Of a stretch of 64,000 bases of DNA, positions 35,233 to 44,584 are shown piece by piece; within the stretch, counting starts at the first letter, position 1, and every line of letters starts with the position of its first letter. The notes beneath the pieces were generated by a model. That model was not told the DNA's origin, searched no databases, and saw only the letters and a list, made by a program, of their open reading frames with translations. Where the stretch lies: assembly GCF_029968095.1 (NCBI RefSeq), contig NZ_JASCIR010000017.1, positions 62,001-126,000 on the forward strand, read 5' to 3'. The DNA comes from Streptomyces solicavernae (GTDB lineage: Bacteria > Actinomycetota > Actinomycetes > Streptomycetales > Streptomycetaceae). A program made the position numbers and the translations under genes.

Positions 35233-36393
35233 TCAGATGCGCTCGATGATGGTGGCGGTGGAGTGCGCGCCACCGGCGCACATGGTGACGAGCGCGGTGG
35301 ACTGGTCTGCGCGCTCCAGTTCGTTCACGGCCTGGGTGATGAGCCGGGCGCCGGTGGAGCCCACCGCATGACCCAGCGCGATGGCGCCGCCGTTGACGTT
35401 GACCTTGGCCATGTCGGCCTTGTGGACCTGCGCCCAGGACAGCACCACCGAGGCGAACGCCTCGTTGATCTCGACCAGGTCGATGTCCCCCAGCGTCATC
35501 CCGGCCCGGCGCAGCACGTGCGCGGTGGCCTCCACGGGCCCGTCCAGGTGGTAGTACGGATCGGAGCCGACCATGCCGGAGGCGACGATCCGGGCGCGGG
35601 GGCGAAGGCCGAGCCGCTCGGCGCGCCGCTCGCTCATCAGCAGGACGGCGGCGGCTCCGTCGCTGATCTGGGAGGAGTTGGCGGCGGTGTGGATGCCGTC
35701 GGGGATCACCGGCTTCAGCGCGGCGGCCTGCTCCGGCGTGGTGGCGCGCAGCCCCTCGTCGCGGGTGACGCGGACGGTCTCGCCGGTCGGCCCGTCCGGT
35801 CCGTGCACGGGCGCGTCGACCTCGATGATCTGCCCGTCGAAACGCCCTTCGGCCCAGGCCGTGGCGGCGTTGCGCTGCGAGGCGACGCCGAAGGCGTCCA
35901 CGTCGGCGCGGGTGATGCCGCGCTTACGGGCGATGCGCTCGGCGGCGTTGAACTGGTCGGGCATGTCGAGGGCGAAGTCCGCCGGTACCGGTGACCCGGT
36001 GTCCGGGGTGAGCGCCTGGCCGAGGAAGACCCGGCTCATCGACTCCACGCCGCAACCGATGCCCGCCTCGATCGCTCCGGAGGCGATGAGTCCGGCGACC
36101 AGGTGGACTGCCTGCTGGGACGAGCCGCAGGCGCAGTCGATGGACGTGCACGCGGTGGTGTACGGCAGTCCGGCGTGCAGCCAGGCGTTGCGGGTGACGT
36201 TGTTGGACTGCTCCCCCGCCTGGGTGACGCAGCCGCCGATCACCTGCTCGACCACGTCCGGTGCGATGCCCGAGCGGTCGATGAGCCCTCGCTGGGTCAG
36301 GCCGAGCAACCGCGCCGGATGCAGGGTGGACAGGGCGCCGCGGCGCCGGCCGACCGGCGTGCGCGCGGCGTCGACGATGACGGCCTCGGCCAT
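35233..36393 (-). CDS. fadA5: FadA5-like steroid side-chain thiolase
   Basis: 386 residues from the ATG at 36393 (ACGGAG upstream). The sequence follows mycobacterial FadA5 closely: VIGGCVTQAGEQSNN, the nucleophile region DCACGSSQQ (Cys88), EAGIGCGVESMSRV, IHTAANSSQISDGAAAVL, VGSDPYYHLDGPVEAT, NEAFASVVLSWAQVH, GGAIALGHAVG and MCAGGAHSTATIIERI. The GHP motif reads GHA here, but the His is kept. It cleaves the 22-oxo-acyl-CoA to acetyl-CoA and the C22 acyl-CoA. It is first in the operon, with both operator types just upstream. Confidence 0.9.
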   Translation of the reverse strand: MAEAVIVDAARTPVGRRRGALSTLHPARLLGLTQRGLIDRSGIAPDVVEQVIGGCVTQAGEQSNNVTRNAWLHAGLPYTTACTSIDCACGSSQQAVHLVAGLIASGAIEAGIGCGVESMSRVFLGQALTPDTGSPVPADFALDMPDQFNAAERIARKRGITRADVDAFGVASQRNAATAWAEGRFDGQIIEVDAPVHGPDGPTGETVRVTRDEGLRATTPEQAAALKPVIPDGIHTAANSSQISDGAAAVLLMSERRAERLGLRPRARIVASGMVGSDPYYHLDGPVEATAHVLRRAGMTLGDIDLVEINEAFASVVLSWAQVHKADMAKVNVNGGAIALGHAVGSTGARLITQAVNELERADQSTALVTMCAGGAHSTATIIERI

Positions 36394-36527
36394 GGTTCTC
36401 CGTAAGGGTGGGGCGGCCCGGCGTCCGACAGCGGGACGGACGGGCCCGGTTGGCCACCGGTTCCGGGCGGAGCGGTGGCTGACGCGAGTGGCCCGGAGGG
36501 GTATCCGGGTCAGCGCCACACCCGAAA

Positions 36528-36545
36528 ACTAGAATTGGTTCTTGT
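36528..36545. promoter_or_regulatory. second-type operator (KstR-like palindrome), copy 2
   Basis: ACTAGAATTGGTTCTTGT, 135 bp upstream of fadA5, is 16/18 identical to the reverse complement of the site at 21932-21949 and resembles the KstR half-site spacing TnnAACnnGTTnnA. Confidence 0.72.
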
Positions 36546-36560
36546 AAGGGGCAAGTGTCA

Positions 36561-36578
36561 GTCCCGCTGAGTGACTTG
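36561..36578. promoter_or_regulatory. steroid-island operator, copy 7
   Basis: GTCCCGCTGAGTGACTTG keeps the left arm and core of the island consensus (identical to copy 6 over GTCCCGCTGAGTG), but its right arm is poor. It lies 15 bp from the second-type operator, as in the 21.9-kb region. Confidence 0.6.
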
Positions 36579-36598
36579 ACGCCCGCGATCACACGACG

Positions 36599-37348
36599 TC
36601 ATAGGTGGGACCCGCCGTCCACCCGCACCTCGGCGCCGGTGAGGTAACTCCCGTCCGTGGACGCCGCGAAGGCGATGGCTGCGGCGATCTGTTCCGGGTC
36701 CGCGGCCCCGAACGGCGGCCGGATCCGCGCGTAGTAGCTCGCGTCCAGGTCGGGCGGCAGCACGTGCGGCCCGACGAGCGGGGTGCGGACCGTGCCGGGC
36801 GAGACGGGCACGACACGGATCCCGCGGTGCGCCACCTCGGCGGCGAGGGACAGCGAGAAGGCGAGCACCGCCCCCTTGGACGCCGCGTACGCGGTCATGA
36901 ACGGGTTGCCGTGCGCCGCAGCGGAGGACGCCACATTGACGATCACGCCGGTGCCGTCCGGGAGATGGGGCAGCACTTCGCGGCAGAACAGCGCCGTACC
37001 CACCGTGTTGACGGTGAAGAGCTGGTTCAGGTCGTCGACGGTGAGCCGCTCGATCGGCGTGGTGCGGTGGATGCCCGCCACGTTCACCAGGACATCGACG
37101 CCCCCCAGTTCGGCGACGGCCGCGCGCACGGCGTCCACCACCGCGCCCTCGTCACCGACGTCGGCGACCCGGGTGACGATCCGTCCGGACCCGGCCACCT
37201 CGGCGGCTGTCGCAGCCAGGCCGCCGCCCGAGACGTCAACGGCGAAGACGGCCGCCCCCTCGGCCACCAGACGGACCGCGGTGGCCCGCCCGATGCCCGA
37301 GCCCGCCCCGGTGAGTACGACGCGAAGACCCTCGAAACGCTTCAACAC
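36599..37348 (-). CDS. short-chain dehydrogenase/reductase (SDR)
   Basis: 249 residues from the GTG at 37348 (GAAGGGG upstream). TGAGSGIG cofactor loop, VNVAGIHR (Asn-Val in place of Asn-Asn), catalytic Ser in VASSAAAHG and YAASK, then PVSPGTVRTPL and VDGGSH. A classical SDR divergent from kshA, with two operator copies in the shared promoter. It may supply the 3-keto or another ring ketone that KshA and KstD need. Confidence 0.8.
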   Translation of the reverse strand: MLKRFEGLRVVLTGAGSGIGRATAVRLVAEGAAVFAVDVSGGGLAATAAEVAGSGRIVTRVADVGDEGAVVDAVRAAVAELGGVDVLVNVAGIHRTTPIERLTVDDLNQLFTVNTVGTALFCREVLPHLPDGTGVIVNVASSAAAHGNPFMTAYAASKGAVLAFSLSLAAEVAHRGIRVVPVSPGTVRTPLVGPHVLPPDLDASYYARIRPPFGAADPEQIAAAIAFAASTDGSYLTGAEVRVDGGSHL

Positions 37349-37457
37349 GGCCCCTTCTCTGGCTGCTGCGCACGGGAGAACACACGGAAATGCCCAGGGA
37401 GAACACACGGAAAGAGGCGGCGGACCCTACCGGCGCCCTGGACGCGGGTCGCGGAGC

Positions 37458-37475
37458 GTCCCGCTGACCGGAAGC
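37458..37475. promoter_or_regulatory. steroid-island operator, copy 8
   Basis: GTCCCGCTGACCGGAAGC fits the consensus in the short-right-arm variant. It lies in the divergent SDR/kshA promoter region (37349-37594). Confidence 0.75.
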
Positions 37476-37499
37476 CTCCCCCGAACGGCCCGGACGCCG

Positions 37500-37517
37500 G
37501 GTTCCGGTCAGTGGGAC
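37500..37517. promoter_or_regulatory. steroid-island operator, copy 9
   Basis: GGTTCCGGTCAGTGGGAC; its reverse complement, GTCCCACTGACCGGAACC, is one base from copy 2. It lies 77 bp upstream of kshA and 24 bp from copy 8, in inverted orientation to it. Confidence 0.78.
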
Positions 37518-37594
37518 GGGCGCCGGTGGCGGCGCGCGGCCGGGCCTACCGTCGGCACCGTGCAGAAGTCGCGTCCTGAGGGGATGAGATCAAC

Positions 37595-38758
37595 GTGAGC
37601 GCAGTCGAGTCAGAGCACGACGCAGTCCGGTCCATCGACGCCGGGGCGGCGCCGACGCGCTTCGCCCGCGGCTGGCACTGCCTGGGCCTCGCCGAGAAGT
37701 TCAAGGACGGCAAGCCGCACGCGGTGCAGGCCTTCGGCCAGAAGCTGGTCGTGTTCCAGAGCGGCGACGGCACGCTGAACGTCCTCGACGCCTACTGCCG
37801 GCACATGGGCGGCGACCTCTCGCAGGGAACCGTCAAGGGCGACCAGGTCGCCTGCCCCTTCCACGACTGGCGCTGGGGCGGCGACGGCCGCTGCAAGCAG
37901 ATCCCGTACTCCCGGCGTGTGCCCCTGCGGGCCCGCACCGCGTCCTGGCCGAGCCTCGACCAGGACGGGATGCTCTTCGTCTGGAACGACCCCGAGGGCA
38001 ATCCGCCGCCCGCGGACGTCACCGTCCCGCGCATCGAGGGCGCCACGAGCGAGGGCTGGACCGACTGGGTCTGGTACGAGACCGAGGTGGACGCCAACTG
38101 CCGCGAAGTGGTGGACAACGTGGTGGACATGGCGCACTTCTTCTACGTGCACTACTCGTTCCCGACGTACTTCAAGAACGTCTTCGAGGGCCACACCGCC
38201 ACCCAGTACATGCGCGGCTCCGGGCGGCCCGACGCCCGCCCGCAGGAGCAGGACGGCAGCCGCGCGAAGACCACGGGCAGCAGTTCGGTGGCCACTTACC
38301 ACGGCCCGTCGTTCATGATCGACGATCTCGTCTACGAGCTGGACGGCGGCGAGGCCCAATGCGTCCTGATCAACTGTCACTACCCGGTCAGTGCTGACAA
38401 GTTCATCCTCCAGTACGGCATCATCGTGAAGCGAGCGGACACGATGTCGGGCAACGAGTCCGAGGAACTCGCGGCCGCCATGGCCGAGTTCATCAAGCTG
38501 GGATTCGAGCAGGACATCGCGATCTGGAAGAACAAGACCCGGATCGACAATCCGCTCCTGTGCGAGGAGGACGGCCCGGTCTATCAACTGCGCCGCTGGT
38601 ACGAGCAGTTCTATGTGGACGCGGACGCGGTGCGCCCCGAGATGACCGACCGCTTCGAGTTCGAACTCGACACCACCCGGCCCGTCGAGGCCTGGCAGCG
38701 GGAGGTCGAGGACAATCTGGCCCGCAAGGCCGCCGCCGCGAAGACCCCGGCCGCCTGA
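37595..38758 (+). CDS. kshA: 3-ketosteroid 9-alpha-hydroxylase, oxygenase component (KshA)
   Basis: 387 residues from the GTG at 37595 (GAGGGG upstream). The Rieske ligands are Cys68-X-His70 and Cys87-X2-His90 (CRHMGGDLSQG, CPFHDWRWGGDGRC). The mononuclear-iron helix is NVVDMAHFFYVHYSFP, with the Asp-His-His ligands nearby. The C-terminal catalytic domain resembles KshA (VWYETEVDANCREV, HGPSFMIDDLVYEL). It hydroxylates C9 of 3-ketosteroids, which with KstD opens ring B. Electrons come from KshB (43523). It is divergent from an SDR gene under two operator copies. Confidence 0.92.
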   Translation: MSAVESEHDAVRSIDAGAAPTRFARGWHCLGLAEKFKDGKPHAVQAFGQKLVVFQSGDGTLNVLDAYCRHMGGDLSQGTVKGDQVACPFHDWRWGGDGRCKQIPYSRRVPLRARTASWPSLDQDGMLFVWNDPEGNPPPADVTVPRIEGATSEGWTDWVWYETEVDANCREVVDNVVDMAHFFYVHYSFPTYFKNVFEGHTATQYMRGSGRPDARPQEQDGSRAKTTGSSSVATYHGPSFMIDDLVYELDGGEAQCVLINCHYPVSADKFILQYGIIVKRADTMSGNESEELAAAMAEFIKLGFEQDIAIWKNKTRIDNPLLCEEDGPVYQLRRWYEQFYVDADAVRPEMTDRFEFELDTTRPVEAWQREVEDNLARKAAAAKTPAA

Positions 38759-39036
38759 TGGCGCCCCAGGACAACCGTCTCACCGACGGGGCGCCCATGC
38801 GCCCGGTGTCCTGCGGGCAGTGCGGCAGCCGGGTGCTGGTGCGCAAGAGCAGCTTGCAGCAGACGAGCGTGCAGTGGAACAGCGAGGCGCTGCGCGGCTG
38901 CACGGAGCACACTGCCGCCATGTCCGGCCCGGCCGCGCCCGGCGCCTTGGAGACCTGCCACGCCCTGGGCGCGACCATCCGCGCTGCGGCCCTGAACGGC
39001 ACGGTCGAGGTCCTGGACGACGAGCACGCGGGCTGA
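38758..39036 (+). CDS. small Cys-containing protein coupled to kshA, function unknown
   Basis: 92 residues from the ATG at 38758, which shares one base with the kshA stop (TGATG), so it is translationally coupled. Near the N-terminus SCGQCGSRVLVRKSS holds a CxxC; single Cys residues follow in RGCTEH and ETCHALG. Trp in VQWNSEALRGC is notable. CxxC plus later Cys/His could bind zinc or iron. I do not recognise the family. Strict coupling to the oxygenase suggests an accessory role, for example stability, cluster assembly or electron transfer, which is inference. Confidence 0.72.
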   Translation: MAPQDNRLTDGAPMRPVSCGQCGSRVLVRKSSLQQTSVQWNSEALRGCTEHTAAMSGPAAPGALETCHALGATIRAAALNGTVEVLDDEHAG

Positions 39037-39048
39037 ACACGGGGGCGG

Positions 39049-39103
39049 GGCGGGCCGTCTTCGAACTCCCCACGAGATACGGGGAGTTCGAAGACGGCCC
39101 GCC
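39049..39103. terminator. very strong bidirectional terminator
   Basis: A perfect 23-bp stem (39049-39071 with 39081-39103) and a 9-nt loop, ACGAGATAC. The stem is unusual in including an AT-containing core (gtcttcgaactcccc). It lies between the convergent kshA unit and the hsa operon, which ends at 39151. Confidence 0.88.
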
Positions 39104-39150
39104 TCGCCGTGCGACCGCTCAGGCGCGGCGGCAGCGGCGCCCGCCGGTGC

Positions 39151-40080
39151 TCACGCCTTCGCCCCGGGCGGGGTGAAGGCCGCGAGCGGCTCGGAGCCCG
39201 ACCAGTCGTGACCCCAGTAGCTGTCCGCGGTGATCTCTTCCGCCGTGTAGTACGTCTCGTCGACGAGCATGCCCTCGCAGCCGTACTCCAGGTCCCAGCC
39301 GCCGGGCGCCCGCACGTAGAACGACACCATCTTGTCGTTGGTGTGCCGGCCCAGGGTCGAGGAGAGCGGGAAGCCGAGCCGCCCCACGTTGTCGAGGGCC
39401 CGGCCCACCGCGTCCAGGGTGTCCACCTCGACCATCAGGTGGACGAGGCCCGGTGCCTCCCCGTGCGGTGCGGGGCAGACCGCGAGGCTGTGGTGGCGCT
39501 GGTTGACGCCCATGAAGCGGACCCGGCGCGGCGGGGCGTCGGGGTCCTGCTTGCTGATCTTGACAGCACCGCGCGGCAGGAAGCCGAGCACCTCGGTGTA
39601 GAAGGAGACGGTCTCCTCCATGCGCGTGGTGGGCAGCACGACATGGCCCATTCCCTGGGCTCCGGTGACGAAGTCCTGGCCGAGCCCGGTGAGCACCGGA
39701 CTGTGGTCGAGCTCAGGTCCGAAGAACACCTCGACCGGGACGCCCGCCGGGTCCTCGAAGGCGAGGGCACGCTCCACTCCCCTCGCCTCCGTCTCCGTAC
39801 GGGAGAGTTCCTTGACCGCCGTGCCCGAGGCCTCGACGGCCCGGCCGACCGCGGCAAGGGCGAACTGGTCGCGCACCTCCCAGCCGACGGCGACGACCTG
39901 GTCGGTGTCCCCGGGCAGCACGACGAGCCGGGCCCGGCGTTCGTCCATGCGCAGGTGCAGGCCGTCCGGTTCCGGCCCCGAGCCCTCGGCGAAGCCGAGG
40001 GCGTCGACGGTGAGTTCGCGCCAGCGGCCGATGTCCCGGCTCTGCACCCGGAGGTAGCCGAGTCCGCGGATCTGGGTCAT
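39151..40080 (-). CDS. hsaC: 3,4-DHSA extradiol dioxygenase (HsaC)
   Basis: 309 residues from the ATG at 40080 with AGGAG upstream. It is a two-domain type I extradiol dioxygenase. The C-terminal domain carries the iron ligands: His in GMGHVVLP, His in GLVHLMVEV, and Glu in WDLEYGCEG. RFMGVNQRHHSLAV holds the conserved catalytic His. It cleaves ring A of the catechol 3,4-DHSA at the meta position. It is the last gene of the operon that starts with hsaD, after a 161-bp repeat-filled gap from hsaA. Confidence 0.88.
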   Translation of the reverse strand: MTQIRGLGYLRVQSRDIGRWRELTVDALGFAEGSGPEPDGLHLRMDERRARLVVLPGDTDQVVAVGWEVRDQFALAAVGRAVEASGTAVKELSRTETEARGVERALAFEDPAGVPVEVFFGPELDHSPVLTGLGQDFVTGAQGMGHVVLPTTRMEETVSFYTEVLGFLPRGAVKISKQDPDAPPRRVRFMGVNQRHHSLAVCPAPHGEAPGLVHLMVEVDTLDAVGRALDNVGRLGFPLSSTLGRHTNDKMVSFYVRAPGGWDLEYGCEGMLVDETYYTAEEITADSYWGHDWSGSEPLAAFTPPGAKA

Positions 40081-40100
40081 GCGTTGCTCCTGTCTCGTAC

Positions 40101-40230
40101 GCACTCGTCCGTTCTTATCCGTTCTCATCCGTTCTCGTTCTTTCTTATCCGTTCGCGTCCGCGCTCGTCCGCTCTCACCCGTTCTCGTCCGCTCTCACCC
40201 GTTCTCGTCCGCTCTCACCCGTTCTCGTCC
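40101..40230. repeat. decamer array between hsaA and hsaC
   Basis: Thirteen consecutive 10-mers follow the pattern gttctcgtcc. The last six form three perfect copies of gctctcacccgttctcgtcc (40171, 40191, 40211). On the transcribed strand this is a purine-rich ggacgagaac array. The 10-bp period equals one DNA helix turn. It fills most of the 161-bp gap inside the hsa operon. Confidence 0.88.
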
Positions 40231-40241
40231 ATCGGGAAGTG

Positions 40242-41426
40242 CTAGATCATGGAGCGCATCGGGCCCTGTGGCGGCTCGACGCCGAGCTCGGTCAGGGCTG
40301 ATGCGTGGAAGACCGATCCGGGTACGTGGATGGCGTGGGCGAGGCCGGTGTGCGCGTCGCGCCAGAACCGCTGGATGGGGTTGTCCAGGCGCATCGCGTT
40401 GCCGCCGGAGCGGGCGACGATCTCGTCGACGGCGCGTACCGCCCGCCAGGCCGCTGCGGCCTGGGTGCGTCGGCCGACAGCCCGCCGCTCGAAGGTGACC
40501 TCCTGGCCTGCCGCCACCATGTCGTAGAGCTCGCTGATGTTGCTCAGGAGCGCGGCCCGGGACGCGGCGATCTCGGCCGACGCGTCGCTGACCGCGTACA
40601 GGACGTAAGGGTCGTCCCTGACCGCCCGGCCGGTGATCTGGACGCGGTCACGCTGGTAGGCGAGGTGGTGGGCGAGGGCGCCTTCGCAGATGCCGATGAC
40701 GGCGGCGGTGATGCCCAGCGGGAACGCGGCGGAGAACGGCAGCCGGTAGGCGGGGTTGGTCAGACCGGCCTCCTCCGCCAGGCTGCCGTCGACGACCTTG
40801 GCGTACTCGACGACGCGGTACGCGGGCACGAAGGCGTCGCGGACGATCACGTCCTTGCTGCCGGTGCCGCGCAGGCCGACCACGTCCCAGGAATCCTCGA
40901 CGATCTCGTAGTCGGCGCGCGGCAGGATGACGTGCACGGACTGCGGCGGCGAAAGACGCTCGCCGTCGGCGTCGGCGAGGAAGCCGCCGAGGAAGATCCA
41001 GTCGCAGTGGTCGGTGCCGGAGGAGAACTGCCAGCGGCCGTTGAAGACATAGCCGTCGTCGACGGGCTTGAGCACGCCCATCGGCGCGTAGGGAGAGGCG
41101 ATCCAGGTGTCCTGGTCCGCGCCCCAGATCTCCTGCTGCACCCGCGGGTCGGCCATCGCCATCTCCCAGGGGTGCACGCCGACCACACCGGCGACCCAGC
41201 CGGTGGCGCCGTCACAGGCGGCGATCTCCATGACGGTCTCGGCGAACTCCCGCGGATGCAGCTCAAGGCCGCCGTGCGTCTTCGGCTGGAGCATGCGGAT
41301 CGCTCCGGTGTCCCGCAGGATCTTGGCCGCCTGGTCGTCCAGCTTGCCGATGGCCTCGTTCGCCGTGCCCAGCGCGCGGATCTCGTCGGCCCGCGCGAGG
41401 ACGGCGTCAAGTACCGGATTGGACAT
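40242..41426 (-). CDS. hsaA: 3-HSA hydroxylase, oxygenase component (HsaA)
   Basis: 394 residues from the ATG at 41426. It has the class D flavin monooxygenase/acyl-CoA-dehydrogenase fold: IRMLQPKTHGGLELHP, GATGWVAGVVGVHPWEM, WQFSSGTDHCDWIFLGGF, VVGLRGTGSKDVIVRDAFVPAYRVV and QRFWRDAHTGLAHAIHV. With HsaB it hydroxylates 3-HSA to the catechol 3,4-DHSA. Its location in the ring A/B operon makes it the main HsaA, compared with the paralogue at 16340. Confidence 0.9.
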   Translation of the reverse strand: MSNPVLDAVLARADEIRALGTANEAIGKLDDQAAKILRDTGAIRMLQPKTHGGLELHPREFAETVMEIAACDGATGWVAGVVGVHPWEMAMADPRVQQEIWGADQDTWIASPYAPMGVLKPVDDGYVFNGRWQFSSGTDHCDWIFLGGFLADADGERLSPPQSVHVILPRADYEIVEDSWDVVGLRGTGSKDVIVRDAFVPAYRVVEYAKVVDGSLAEEAGLTNPAYRLPFSAAFPLGITAAVIGICEGALAHHLAYQRDRVQITGRAVRDDPYVLYAVSDASAEIAASRAALLSNISELYDMVAAGQEVTFERRAVGRRTQAAAAWRAVRAVDEIVARSGGNAMRLDNPIQRFWRDAHTGLAHAIHVPGSVFHASALTELGVEPPQGPMRSMI

Positions 41427-41434
41427 GTGAGTTC

Positions 41435-42529
41435 TCACTTCCCTGACGAGGGGTTCCGTGACGAGGGGTTCCGTGACGAGGGGTTCCGTGACGAGGGGTT
41501 CCGTGACGAGGACTTCGCGGCGAGGGCGGCGGCGATCTCGATCAGCTGGTCCTCCTGGCCGCCTACGAGCTCGCGGCGGCCGGCCTCCAGGAGGATCTCG
41601 GCGCCGGAGACCCCGTACTTCGCCGCCTGCCGGTCGGCGTGCTTGAGGAAGCTGGAGTAGACACCCGCGTAGCCCATGGTCAGCGACATGCGGTCGAGCA
41701 GGCACTCGCCGTCCATCACGGGCCGTACGACGTCCTCGGCAGCGTCGATGATCTTCAGTACGTCGATGCCGGTACGGATGCCGAGCTTCTCGGCGACCGC
41801 CGCGAAGGCCTCGACCGGGGTGTTGCCGGCGCCCGCGCCGAAGCGGCGGGTCGAGCCGTCGATCTGCTGGGCGCCCGCGCGCACGGCGAGCACCGAGTTG
41901 GCGACGCCGAGGCCCAGGTTCTCGTGGCCGTGGAAACCGACCTGCGCGTCGTCGCCCAGCTCCGCGACGAGCGCCGCGATCCGGTCGCCGGCCTGCTCCA
42001 TGACCAAGGCGCCCGCCGAGTCGACGACGTAGACGCACTGGCATCCGGCGTCGGCCATGATCCGGGCCTGGGCGGCCAGCACCTCGGGCGGCCTGCTGTG
42101 CGACATCATCAGGAACCCGACGGTCTCCAGGCCGAGTTCGCGGGCTAGCCCGAAGTGCTGGACGGCGATGTCGGCCTCGGTGCAGTGGGTGGCGATACGG
42201 CAGACGGATGCGCCGTTGTCCGCGGCCTCGCGGATGTCGTCCTGCAGGCCGAGACCGGGCAGCATCAGAAAGGCGATCTTCGCCTGGTGGGCCGTCTTCA
42301 CGGCCGCCTTGATGAGTTCCTGTTCCGGTGTGTGGCTGAAGCCGTAGTTGAAGGACGATCCACCGAGTCCGTCGCCGTGCGCCACCTCGATGACGGGCAC
42401 CCCGGCCGCGTCGAGCGCCGCGACCATGGACGTGACGTGGTCGACGGTGAACTGGTGCTGCTTGGCGTGCGATCCGTCCCTGAGGGACGAGTCGGTGACA
42501 CGGATGTCCAGGTCGGAGCTGTAGGGCAT
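41435..42529 (-). CDS. hsaF: 4-hydroxy-2-oxoacid aldolase (HsaF)
   Basis: 364 residues from the ATG at 42529 (AAGGAG upstream). It is a DRE-TIM aldolase: DSSLRDGSHAKQHQF holds the catalytic Arg-Asp-His, HGDGLGGSSFNYGFS follows, and GFHGHENLGLGVANS binds the Mn. RRELVGGQEDQLIEIA is the family's usual end. The C-terminus then adds an unusual tail, four copies of Arg-Asn-Pro-Ser-Ser. It makes pyruvate and propanal (from the C6 acid) and passes the aldehyde to HsaG. Confidence 0.9.
   Translation of the reverse strand: MPYSSDLDIRVTDSSLRDGSHAKQHQFTVDHVTSMVAALDAAGVPVIEVAHGDGLGGSSFNYGFSHTPEQELIKAAVKTAHQAKIAFLMLPGLGLQDDIREAADNGASVCRIATHCTEADIAVQHFGLARELGLETVGFLMMSHSRPPEVLAAQARIMADAGCQCVYVVDSAGALVMEQAGDRIAALVAELGDDAQVGFHGHENLGLGVANSVLAVRAGAQQIDGSTRRFGAGAGNTPVEAFAAVAEKLGIRTGIDVLKIIDAAEDVVRPVMDGECLLDRMSLTMGYAGVYSSFLKHADRQAAKYGVSGAEILLEAGRRELVGGQEDQLIEIAAALAAKSSSRNPSSRNPSSRNPSSRNPSSGK
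41446..41515. repeat. 15-bp repeats encoding the HsaF tail
   Basis: gacgaggggttccgt repeats four times in tandem and encodes the in-frame Arg-Asn-Pro-Ser-Ser tail of HsaF, just before its stop codon. Confidence 0.88.
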
Positions 42530-42549
42530 GGCTGATGAACTCCTTGGGT

Positions 42550-43458
42550 TCAGGACGCGGCGCGCCGGGAGACGATCCGCTCGGCGAAGCCCTCGCCGAC
42601 CTTCGTGGCGGCGGCGGTCATGATGTCCAGGTTTCCTGAGTACGGCGGCAGGAAGTCCCCCGCGCCCTCGACCTCGATGAAGACGGCGACCCGGGCGAGT
42701 GCGCCGCCGGCCGCGGTGGGCTCGTCGAACTGCGGCTCGGCGCGCAGCCGGTAGCCGGGCACGTACGACGCGACCCGCTCGACGGTCGCGCGCACCGATG
42801 CGGTGATCGCCGCCCGGTCGGCGTCGGCGGGGATCGCGCAGAACACCGTGTCCTGCATCAGCATCGGGGGTTCGGCGGGGTTGAGGATGATGACGGCCTT
42901 GCCGCGGGCCGCGCCGCCGATGGTCTCGATGCCCCTGCTGGTGGTGAGCGTGAACTCGTCGATGTTGGCCCGGGTGCCGGGGCCCGCCGACGCTGAGGCG
43001 ACACTGGCCACGATCTCCGCGTACGCCACCTCGGTGACCCGCGAGACGGCGTGCACGACGGGGATCGTGGCCTGTCCCCCGCAAGTGATGAGGCTGACGT
43101 TGAGCGCGTCGAGGTGTTCGCCCAGGTTGACGGCGGGGACCACCGCGGGGCCGAGCGCGGCGGGTGTCAGGTCGACGGCCTGGATGCCGAGTTGCGCGTA
43201 CTTGGGGGCGTTGGCCCGGTGCACGTACGCCGATGTGGCCTCGAAGACCAGGTCGGGCTTCACGTCCTGGGCGAGGAGCGGATCGACGCCTTCGGCGCCG
43301 GTGTGCAGCCCTTCCTCGGCCGCCCGTTTGAGGCCGGGGCTCTGTGCGTCGACCCCGATCATCCAGCGGGGCTCGATCGTCTCGGACCTCAGGAGTTTGT
43401 ACATCAGGTCGGTTCCGATGTTCCCGGAGCCGACGATCGCGGCGGTCGCCTTGGTCAC
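42550..43458 (-). CDS. hsaG: acylating acetaldehyde/propionaldehyde dehydrogenase (HsaG)
   Basis: 302 residues from the GTG at 43458; an ATG at 43473 adds five residues. The family length and N-terminus (AAIVGSGNIGTDLMYKLLRS) favour the GTG. Catalytic Cys lies in LITCGGQATIPVV; ASVSSA-type loops (VASVASASAGPGTRANIDEFTL) and LDIMTAAATKVGE are family blocks. It converts the aldehyde from HsaF to propionyl-CoA or acetyl-CoA with NAD and CoA, channelling it inside the HsaF/HsaG complex. Confidence 0.9.
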   Translation of the reverse strand: MTKATAAIVGSGNIGTDLMYKLLRSETIEPRWMIGVDAQSPGLKRAAEEGLHTGAEGVDPLLAQDVKPDLVFEATSAYVHRANAPKYAQLGIQAVDLTPAALGPAVVPAVNLGEHLDALNVSLITCGGQATIPVVHAVSRVTEVAYAEIVASVASASAGPGTRANIDEFTLTTSRGIETIGGAARGKAVIILNPAEPPMLMQDTVFCAIPADADRAAITASVRATVERVASYVPGYRLRAEPQFDEPTAAGGALARVAVFIEVEGAGDFLPPYSGNLDIMTAAATKVGEGFAERIVSRRAAS

Positions 43459-43522
43459 TGTTTCCAACCTCATCCGAATCGTGGGGTGCGGGCCGGGCGG
43501 AGGCCCACGGGGGCGTGTCGGC

Positions 43523-44580
<1,058 letters not shown>

Positions 44581-44584
<4 letters not shown>

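Noticed and set aside
36421..36438. Another operator copy near fadA5 (gcgtccgacagcgggacgg region)
   Set aside because: Only one arm (gcgggac) fits; the other half does not align with the consensus.
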